A stretch of DNA of 64,000 bases from Terrabacter aerolatus (GTDB lineage Bacteria > Actinomycetota > Actinomycetes > Actinomycetales > Dermatophilaceae). The translations under genes and the position numbers were made by a program. Below, one piece after another: positions 58,160 to 64,000 of this stretch. The notes under the pieces were generated by a model, which was not told the DNA's origin, made no database searches, and was given only the letters and a program-made list of their open reading frames with translations. Each line of letters begins with the position of its first letter. The first letter of the stretch is position 1. The stretch is from positions 124,001 through 188,000 of the forward strand of contig NZ_BJYX01000006.1 of NCBI RefSeq assembly GCF_007991735.1. The letters run 5' to 3'.

Positions 58160-59338
58160 TCACCCGTGGATGTCGAGGGCCTCGCGCAGGTCGGCGATGA
58201 GGTCGTCGACGTCCTCGATGCCGACCGACAGCCGGATGAGGTCGCTCGGCACCTCGAGCTCGGTCCCGGCCACGCTCGCGTGCGTCATGCGGCCCGGGTG
58301 CTCGATGAGCGACTCGACGCCGCCCAGCGACTCGCCGAGGGTCCACAGGCTGACCGCCGCGCAGGTCTTGACCGCTGCGTCCTCGCCGCGCTTCATCCGG
58401 AAGCTGACCATGCCGCCGAAGCGCTTCATCTGGCGCGCGGCGACGTCGTGGTTGGCGTGGCCGGGCAGGCCCGGGTAGAGCACCTGCAAGACGCCGGCGT
58501 GGCCCTCGAGGAAGTCGACGACCTTCTCGGCGTTGTCGCAGTGGCGCTCCATACGGATGGCCAGGGTCTTGAGACCGCGGAGGGTCAGCCACGAGTCGAA
58601 GGGGCCCGCGACACCGCCGATGCTGTTCTGGTGGAAGGCGATCCGCTCCTCGGCGTCCTCGTAGCCCGGCACCGCGATGCTCTTGGCCGTGACGACGGCG
58701 CCCCCGACGACGTCGCTGTGCCCGCCGGAGTACTTCGTCGTGGAGTGCGTGACGATGTCGGCGCCGAGTGCGATGGGGCTCTGCAGGTAGGCGGTGGCGA
58801 AGGTGTTGTCGACGACGAGCACGGCGCCCGCCTCGTGGGCGACCGCGGCGATGGCCTCGATGTCGGCGATGCCCAGCAGCGGGTTGGTCGGAGTCTCGAC
58901 CCACACCATCTTCGTCCGACCGGGGCGGATCGCCGCCCGAACGGCCTCGACGTCGCCCATGTTCGCGATCGCGTGCTCGACGCCCTGCGGCTTCGCGACC
59001 TTGTTGAAGTAGCGGTAGGTGCCACCGTAGGCGTCGTTGGGCACGACGACGTGGTCACCGGGGACGAGCAGGGCGCGGGCCACGGTGTCCTGGCCGGCGA
59101 GACCCGAGGCGAAGGCGAAACCGCGGCTGCCCCCCTCGAGCGCGGCGATGCACTCCTCGAGCGCGTTGCGGGTCGGGTTGGCCGACCGGCTGTACTCGTA
59201 GCCGTTCCGGAAGCCGCCGATGCCGTCCTGCTTGTAGGTCGACACCTGGTAGATCGGGGGCACCACCGCACCGGTGAGCTCGTCGGCCTCCTGGCCGGCG
59301 TGGATGGCGCGTGTGGAGAATCCGTGCTCGTCAGACAT
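58160..59338 (-). CDS. metB: Cystathionine gamma-synthase (trans-sulfuration PLP enzyme)
   Basis: 392 residues. PLP lysine in IVTHSTTKYSGGHSDVVGG, with YSRSANPTRNALE and VETPTNPLLGI as further Cys/Met metabolism motifs. It joins cysteine with an activated homoserine; cystathionine gamma-lyase is a close alternative. Position beside greA matches metB in M. tuberculosis. Leaderless start (TAGGCT 7 nt before ATG). Confidence 0.9.
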   Translation of the reverse strand: MSDEHGFSTRAIHAGQEADELTGAVVPPIYQVSTYKQDGIGGFRNGYEYSRSANPTRNALEECIAALEGGSRGFAFASGLAGQDTVARALLVPGDHVVVPNDAYGGTYRYFNKVAKPQGVEHAIANMGDVEAVRAAIRPGRTKMVWVETPTNPLLGIADIEAIAAVAHEAGAVLVVDNTFATAYLQSPIALGADIVTHSTTKYSGGHSDVVGGAVVTAKSIAVPGYEDAEERIAFHQNSIGGVAGPFDSWLTLRGLKTLAIRMERHCDNAEKVVDFLEGHAGVLQVLYPGLPGHANHDVAARQMKRFGGMVSFRMKRGEDAAVKTCAAVSLWTLGESLGGVESLIEHPGRMTHASVAGTELEVPSDLIRLSVGIEDVDDLIADLREALDIHG

Positions 59339-59417
59339 GGCTCCGAGCCTATGCCCTGCGACGCGGCGGCCCGCACGGGCCGGGGCGTCGCCGTCGGCCG
59401 TCTGAGATGCTGCCCTC

Positions 59418-60158
59418 GTGCCCCCGGAGTTCGTCTACAGCAACCGCAGCGTGCGACCCCGCGGGCCCGTGCTCTCTGCGCTCTCGGCCACCTTCCCGGG
59501 CATCCGCGCGGTCCAGGACCAGGTGCTCCCGTATGCCGTGTGGTGGGAGTCCCACAACCGCGTGGCCGCCGGGCAGTCCGGCCCGCTGTGGGTGGCGCTC
59601 GGCGACTCGATGACACAGGGCATCGGCGCGAGCGCGCCGGACCGCGGCTGGGTGGGCCAGCTGAGCGGGCGTCTCGCGGCCCGCGGCTGGGACCACCGGC
59701 TCGTCAACCTCGGGGTCAACGGTGCCCGCGTCGAGGACGTCCTCGAGCGGCAGCTGCCGGCCCTCGAGGTCCTCGAGAGCCGCGAGGCGGCGCCCGGAAC
59801 CGGTTCGTCCCGGGCCGCGGCGGCGCTCGTCACGGTCGTCATCGGGTCCAACGACGTCGTGGTCCGCAAGCACCGGCGCGGCCTCGTCGATCGGTTCGCC
59901 GAGCTCCTCGACCGGCTCCCCGAGGGCGCGCTCGTGTCCAACCTCCCCAACCCGCACCGCGAGGCACGTGCCGTCGACGCGATGCTGCGGGAGCGGGCCG
60001 ACGCCGGGCGCCTCGTCCTCGTCGACATGCGACGCGACGGACCCCGCTCGTGGCGGGGCCGGCTCGCCTCGGACAAGTTCCACCCGAACGACCGCGGCTA
60101 CGCCGAGATGGCGAGCGTCGTGGAGCGCGCCGTCGACCGGGCCGACGTGCTCCCCTGA
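59418..60158 (+). CDS. SGNH/GDSL hydrolase family protein
   Basis: 246 residues. Block I LWVALGDSMTQGIGAS (catalytic Ser), block III VTVVIGSNDVV, block V SDKFHPNDRGYAEMA (Asp and His) are all in place. No signal peptide, so cytoplasmic or non-classically located. Probably an esterase or lipase; substrate unknown. GTG start. Divergent from metB. A GTATGCCG copy extended to GTATGCCGTGTGG encodes LPYAVWW. Confidence 0.87.
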   Translation: MPPEFVYSNRSVRPRGPVLSALSATFPGIRAVQDQVLPYAVWWESHNRVAAGQSGPLWVALGDSMTQGIGASAPDRGWVGQLSGRLAARGWDHRLVNLGVNGARVEDVLERQLPALEVLESREAAPGTGSSRAAAALVTVVIGSNDVVVRKHRRGLVDRFAELLDRLPEGALVSNLPNPHREARAVDAMLRERADAGRLVLVDMRRDGPRSWRGRLASDKFHPNDRGYAEMASVVERAVDRADVLP

Positions 60159-60215
60159 GGTCGGCGCACGGCATACGCCCTCGGGATGCGTTGGCGCAGG
60201 CGAGCCCAGGCGAGC

Positions 60216-61007
60216 TCAGTCGAGCGGGTCGAGGATGCGGTGCAGGAACTGGCGTGCCCGATCGGTGCGGGGTCGGGTCAGCACCTCGTCCGGGGTGCCT
60301 CGTTCGACGATGACCCCGCCGTCCATGAAGAGCACCTGGTCGGCGACCTGCTGGGCGAAGCGGATCTCGTGGGTCACCACGACCATCGTCCACCCCTGTG
60401 CCGCAAGGTCGTTGATGACCAGGAGCACCTCGCCGACGAGCTCGGGGTCGAGCGCGGACGTCGGCTCGTCGAAGAGCATCAGCTTGGGTCGCACCGCGAG
60501 GGCCCGGGCGATGCCGACCCGCTGCTGCTGCCCGCCGGAGAGCTGGAAGGGGTAGGCGTCGGCCTTCTCCTCGAGCCCGACGAGGCGCAGCAGCTCGCGC
60601 GCCTCGGCCTCGACCGCGGCGCGGTCTCGGCGCTGGGCGAGCACCGGTCCTGCCGTGACGTTCGCGAGGACGGTGAGGTGCGGGAAGAGGTGGTGCGCCT
60701 GGAAGACCATGCCGCTCTGGGCGCGGAGGGTCGCCACCTGACGCTTCGTCACCGGACGCTGGGCGAAGTCGACCTCGACGTCGCCGATCCGGACGACGCC
60801 GGCGTCGGCCACGTCGAGGGCGTTGAGCGACCGCAGGACCGTCGTCTTGCCCGAGCCGGACGGACCGATGAGGACGGTGACGCTGCCCGGCGCGACGTCG
60901 AAGTCGATCGAGCGCAGCACCTCGTGATCGCCGAAGGACTTCGCGAGGCCGGAGACCGACACCAGCGGGCCGGACTGCGCGGCAGGGGTTCTCGTGGGAT
61001 CGGTCAT
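60216..61007 (-). CDS. Polar amino-acid ABC transporter, ATP-binding protein
   Basis: 263 residues. Walker A IGPSGSGKTTVLRSLN, signature LSGGQQQRVGIARAL, Walker B LMLFDEPTSALD, switch VVTHEIRFA. The family with HLFPHLTVLANV and DEPTSALDPELVGEVL imports polar amino acids (GlnQ/TcyC type). ATG overlaps the permease stop (ATGA). Confidence 0.94.
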   Translation of the reverse strand: MTDPTRTPAAQSGPLVSVSGLAKSFGDHEVLRSIDFDVAPGSVTVLIGPSGSGKTTVLRSLNALDVADAGVVRIGDVEVDFAQRPVTKRQVATLRAQSGMVFQAHHLFPHLTVLANVTAGPVLAQRRDRAAVEAEARELLRLVGLEEKADAYPFQLSGGQQQRVGIARALAVRPKLMLFDEPTSALDPELVGEVLLVINDLAAQGWTMVVVTHEIRFAQQVADQVLFMDGGVIVERGTPDEVLTRPRTDRARQFLHRILDPLD

Positions 61008-61672
61008 GCTGCGACGTACCTGTTCTGTCGTTCCTCGAGCCGGGACTGCCCGAAGGACAGCACGAGGCACACGACCCAGTAGTAGACGGCGGCCACCCCG
61101 TAGAGCGCGAAGAACTGGAACGTCGGCGCGGCAGCCTCCTGAGCCACGCGGAGCAGCTCGGTGACCTGGATGGTCGAGGCCAGCGAGGTGTCCTTGACGA
61201 GGGAGATCAGGGTGTTGGACAACGGCGGGATCGCCGTCCGCGCAGCCTGCGGGAGGACGACCCGACGCAGGGTCGTGACGTAGCCCATGCCCACCGTCGA
61301 CGCGGCCTCCCACTGGCCCTTCGGGACGGAGAGGATCGCCGAGCGGATCACCTCGGCGGCATAACCGCCGACGTTGAGGGTGAAGGCGAGGACGGCCGCC
61401 GGGAAGGGGTCGAAGCGCACCCCCATCGAGGGCAGTCCGTAGAAGATGATGAAGAGCTGCAGCAGCAGGGGCGTGCCCCTGATGACGGAGATGTAGAGCC
61501 GCGCGAGGCTCGAGACCACCCGCACCGAGGACAGCCGCATGAGGGCGACGCCGAGCGCGAGGACGAGCCCCAGGACGAAGCTGATGAGGGTCAGCGGGAT
61601 CGTCGACGTCACCGTGGCGCGCAGGAGCGGCCCGAGCGAGTCGAGGATCAGCGAGACGGTCTGGTCGTTCAC
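61004..61672 (-). CDS. Polar amino-acid ABC transporter, permease
   Basis: 222 residues, five helices. The HEAAxxxG coupling loop appears as QWEAASTVGMGYVTTLRRVVLPQA; YISVIRGTPLLLQLFIIFYGLP is the His/Gln/Glu-permease signature. GTG start (VNDQTVS) overlapping the binding-protein stop. Confidence 0.93.
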   Translation of the reverse strand: MNDQTVSLILDSLGPLLRATVTSTIPLTLISFVLGLVLALGVALMRLSSVRVVSSLARLYISVIRGTPLLLQLFIIFYGLPSMGVRFDPFPAAVLAFTLNVGGYAAEVIRSAILSVPKGQWEAASTVGMGYVTTLRRVVLPQAARTAIPPLSNTLISLVKDTSLASTIQVTELLRVAQEAAAPTFQFFALYGVAAVYYWVVCLVLSFGQSRLEERQNRYVAA

Positions 61673-62484
61673 GAGGCGGAGGAGGCAGCCGGTCGCTTCG
61701 TGACGTCGCTCGAGAAGTACTTCTCGGAGATCTTGGCGAGCGTGCCGTCGGCCTCGAGGTCGGCGAGGGCCTTGTCGATGGCGGGCACGAGGTCGGAGCC
61801 CTTGCGGGTCGCGACGACCTGCTCGGACACGTCACCGGTCTTGGCGGCGATCTTCACCGAGCGGTCGCCGGTGGACTTGAGGTACTCGAGCACGGCGAGG
61901 CTGTCGTTGACGGTGGCGTCGACGCGCGACTGCTTGAGCAGCGTGATGGCCTGCGTGAAGCCCTCGACCGACTCGACCTGTGCGCCGGCGTCCTTGGCCA
62001 CCTTGCTCCAGTTGCTCGTCAGGCTCTGGGCCGACGACTTGCCCTTGAGGCCGGCGAGCGAGGTGATCGACGCGTCGTCGGCGCGCGTGGCGATGACGCC
62101 CTCGGACCACGTGTACGTCGAGCTGAGGCCGTAGAGGCCGGCCCGCTCGGGGTTCTTCGTCACCTGGTTGACGACGACGTCGAAGCGGTCCGCGGCGAGG
62201 CCGGCGAAGATCGAGTCCCACGGCGTCTCGACGTACTCGACCTTGACCCCGAGCTTGCCGGCGACGGCCTGGGCGACCTCGACGTCGTAGCCGGTCAGGG
62301 CGTTGGTCTTCGGGTCGTGGAACGAGAAGGGCGAGTAGGTCCCCTCGGTGCCGACCTTGAGCACGCCGGCGTCCTTGACCGCCTGCAGGTCCGATCCGCC
62401 GCCGGCTCCGGTGCTGCTGCACGCGGCGAGGACGGCGCTGAGGACGGTGGCGAGAAGGACGGTGAGGACGGACCTCGAACGCAT
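61669..62484 (-). CDS. Amino-acid ABC transporter substrate-binding lipoprotein, cystine/polar amino acid type
   Basis: 271 residues. Lipobox SAVLAAC, then GVLKVGTEGTYSPFSFHDPKTNALTGYDVEVAQAV (62280-62375) characteristic of family 3 solute-binding proteins. The sequence resembles cystine-binding TcyA/FliY proteins (ETPWDSIFAGLAADRFDVVVNQV), but ligand specificity is inferred. AGGAAG precedes the ATG. First gene of the transport operon. Confidence 0.92.
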   Translation of the reverse strand: MRSRSVLTVLLATVLSAVLAACSSTGAGGGSDLQAVKDAGVLKVGTEGTYSPFSFHDPKTNALTGYDVEVAQAVAGKLGVKVEYVETPWDSIFAGLAADRFDVVVNQVTKNPERAGLYGLSSTYTWSEGVIATRADDASITSLAGLKGKSSAQSLTSNWSKVAKDAGAQVESVEGFTQAITLLKQSRVDATVNDSLAVLEYLKSTGDRSVKIAAKTGDVSEQVVATRKGSDLVPAIDKALADLEADGTLAKISEKYFSSDVTKRPAASSAS

Positions 62485-62518
62485 GGTGGGGACTTCCTGG
62501 TGGATCGGACGGGGATGA

Positions 62519-62576
62519 GGACGTCCGTCAACCTATAAGCCAGCCTTTGGATGGGCATAATCCTGAGAGGACGTCC
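62519..62576. promoter_or_regulatory. Amino-acid transporter promoter flanked by two GGACGTCC palindromes
   Basis: The 13-mer GAGGACGTCCRTC occurs twice, with palindromic cores at 62519-62526 and 62569-62576, exactly 50 bp apart (about five helical turns). Between them lies the AT-rich promoter, with TAGGTT as a probable -10 on the minus strand. Spaced twin operators could support a DNA loop or cooperative binding. Confidence 0.55.
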
Positions 62577-62663
62577 ATCGCGTGCCAACCGACCGAGCGG
62601 CCGGTGCATTCCCGACCGGCGTGTCGCGTCACGCGACCTGCCGCCGACCGGGTGGCGAGCCGC

Positions 62664-63149
62664 TCAGTCCGTGAGAGAGCGCAGGTAGCCGTCCAGCGCG
62701 GCCCGGTCGGTACCGAGCGTCTTGACGTCGTGGCCGAGGGCGGTGCTCGCCTGGGCCGATGTCAGCGAGAAGGTCTGGCCCGCCGCCGTGACGTGGACGG
62801 CGTCGAGGTTCGTCACGGTGCCGAGGAGCAGCGTCGCCGGGGCCGTGAAGTCGGTCGACGCGACCGGCTTGGCCGGGTCGGACAGGGCGATCGTCACGGC
62901 ATACGGCTTGCTCGTCGTCCACAACGAGAGCGTGAAGGTGCCCGCGGGCCCGAAGCCGGCGTCGCCGACGAGGGCGATGACCTTGGAGTTGTCGCCGACG
63001 TATGCCGTCCGGTGCGCCCACAGGGCCTGCGCCCGGGCGTCGGCCCCGACGGTCGCCGACGAACCCGCGGCCGTGCCGTCGGAGGTGGCGGTGCACCCGG
63101 TCAGCATGACGGCTGCCACGACGAGGGAGCCGACGACGGTGCGGACCAT
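62664..63149 (-). CDS. Lipoprotein with DUF4825-like domain
   Basis: 161 residues. Lipobox AAVMLTGC. The domain contains HRTAYVGDNSKVIALV, which matches my memory of DUF4825 (YxGDNSKV), and a second half ending LGTDRAALDGYLRSLTD. Function unknown. AGGAGA precedes the ATG; a longer N-terminal frame was rejected. A hairpin GTCGCG-TCA-CGCGAC (62623-62637) lies beyond the stop. It holds two GTATGCCG copies in opposite orientations. Confidence 0.7.
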   Translation of the reverse strand: MVRTVVGSLVVAAVMLTGCTATSDGTAAGSSATVGADARAQALWAHRTAYVGDNSKVIALVGDAGFGPAGTFTLSLWTTSKPYAVTIALSDPAKPVASTDFTAPATLLLGTVTNLDAVHVTAAGQTFSLTSAQASTALGHDVKTLGTDRAALDGYLRSLTD

Positions 63150-63252
63150 GGGTGTCTCCTGTCTACGACGCCGACGACCGGCGTCCTGCATGCAACCGAC
63201 GCCGGGTCGCCGTGACCGGTTCCCCATGACCGCGGGTGCAGCGCCGGCAGGC

Positions 63253-63909
63253 TCAGCCGACCCCGTGGTCGCGGGCCCACAGCGCCGCCGAGGTGCGGTC
63301 GCCCACCCCGATCTGTCGGAAGACGTTGCCCAGGTGCACCTTGACGGTGCGCTCGCTGATGCCGAGGGCGCGCGCGATCTGCTTGTTGGCGAGCCCGCGT
63401 GCGACGTGCGCCAGCACCTCGCGCTCCCGGTCGCTGAGCGCCGGCCACCGCGCGGGGCGGTCCGGCCGGTCGAGCCGGTCGAAGCGGTCGGGCCGGTCGG
63501 GCGACGGGAGCAGGGCGCGGGTCACGCGCGGGTCGATGGGCGCGTGCCCGGCAGCCGCCGAGCGCACCGCGGCGAGGACGTCTGCCGGCTCGCTGTCCTT
63601 GAGCAGGTAGCCGACGGCGCCTGCCTCGGTCGCGGCGCGCACCCGGTCCGCCTCGGCGAACGACGTCAGCACGACCACCGGAGCCGTGGCGCCGTCGGCT
63701 CTCAGCCGACGGATCGCCTCTATGCCGTCGACGCCGGGCATCGAGAGGTCCATGAGGACGACGTCCGGACCGAGGTCGCGCACGACGTCGACGGCGGCAG
63801 CGCCGTCGGCCGCCTCACCGACGACGCGCAGGTCGCCGCTCGCGTCGATGATGGTGCGCAGGCCCGCGCGAACGAGTCGGTGGTCGTCGACGACGACGAC
63901 GGTCGTCAC
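63253..63909 (-). CDS. NarL/LuxR-family response regulator
   Basis: 218 residues. Receiver domain VVVVDDHRLVRAG, phospho-acceptor VVLMDLSMPGVDG, the Thr/Lys in VVLTSFAEA and YLLKDSEP. C-terminal HTH: LSDREREVLAHVARGLANKQIARALGISERTVKVHLGNVF (63310-63430). A linker with repeated Asp-Arg-Pro/Leu (PDRPDRFDRLDRPDRPAR) joins them. GTG start overlaps the stop of the kinase gene (GTGA). Confidence 0.94.
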   Translation of the reverse strand: MTTVVVVDDHRLVRAGLRTIIDASGDLRVVGEAADGAAAVDVVRDLGPDVVLMDLSMPGVDGIEAIRRLRADGATAPVVVLTSFAEADRVRAATEAGAVGYLLKDSEPADVLAAVRSAAAGHAPIDPRVTRALLPSPDRPDRFDRLDRPDRPARWPALSDREREVLAHVARGLANKQIARALGISERTVKVHLGNVFRQIGVGDRTSAALWARDHGVG

Positions 63910-64000
63910 GGCTGCTCCCCCGTCGCGGGCAGCGCGAGCAGCCACTCGGTGCCGTGACCCGGCGCGGACCGCACCCGCAGGACGGCCCCGAGGTCCGATG
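63906..64000 (-). CDS. Sensor histidine kinase, C-terminal fragment
   Basis: Only the last 31 codons lie in the window, reading SDLGAVLRVRSAPGHGTEWLL and then ALPATGEQP. The SAPGHGTEW segment is the G2-box end of a histidine-kinase ATPase domain. It overlaps the response regulator start, making a kinase-regulator pair. Confidence 0.8.
   Translation of the reverse strand, partial: SDLGAVLRVRSAPGHGTEWLLALPATGEQP

Overview
This is a very GC-rich chromosomal segment from an actinobacterium. Several genes point to that phylum: mycothiol conjugate amidase, a WhiB regulator, an RsdA-type anti-sigma factor next to a SigD-type sigma factor, GroEL1 with a His-rich tail, GuaB3, and a WXG100 protein. 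Gene order matches two Mycobacterium tuberculosis blocks: choD-guaB3-guaB-rsdA-sigD-whiB-groEL-groES-tsaD-rimI-tsaB-tsaE-alr, and uppS-hlyIII-mca-DUF4307-greA-metB. Composition and the lack of mycolate genes suggest a Micrococcales member, perhaps Intrasporangiaceae-like; that placement is inference.

Layout. 1-3.2 kb: end of a metal P-type ATPase with a hemerythrin-like tail, then an acyl-CoA ligase. 3.2-11 kb: an asparagine synthetase fused to a CofE-like domain, a PAP2 phosphatase, guaA, DUF3817, SURF1 and two exported proteins. 11-17.4 kb: a six-gene Mrp Na+/H+ antiporter operon. 17.5-21 kb: a two-subunit ABC exporter with complementary degenerate ATPase sites. 21-24.3 kb: a 12-bp minisatellite, an NHL-type lipoprotein and a ChoD-like GMC oxidoreductase. 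24.4-31.8 kb: guaB3, guaB, rsdA-sigD, whiB, groEL/groES with two CIRCE operators. 31.8-36.4 kb: a THUMP-like methyltransferase, ribokinase, nucleoside hydrolase and a GH3 lipoprotein. 36.7-45.9 kb: a dense leftward housekeeping run (tsaD, rimI, tsaB, tsaE, hydrolase, alr, nnr, acpS, glmS) serving tRNA t6A, cell-wall precursors and cofactor repair. 46-50 kb: coaA, a transglycosylase-like protein and PIN-PhoH. 50-52.1 kb: a three-gene WXG100 cassette. 52.2-59.4 kb: uppS, hemolysin III, mca, DUF4307, greA, a GlmL/MutL-like ATPase and metB. 59.4-64 kb: an SGNH hydrolase, a polar amino-acid ABC importer, a lipoprotein and the end of a two-component system.

The most unusual signal is not a gene. 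The octamer GTATGCCG (or its complement) occurs 36 times by hand count, where base composition predicts about two. It lies both between genes and inside them. Its sense-strand copies mostly encode Tyr-Ala with the otherwise scarce codon TAT, and in two or three intergenic places it forms inverted pairs that look like terminators. That is how DNA uptake sequences behave in Neisseria and Haemophilus, but I know of no such element described in Actinobacteria. A second general feature is that many genes have a TANNNT box 6-7 nt before the start codon, which indicates leaderless transcription. No rRNA, tRNA, insertion sequence, phage gene or CRISPR array was recognised.
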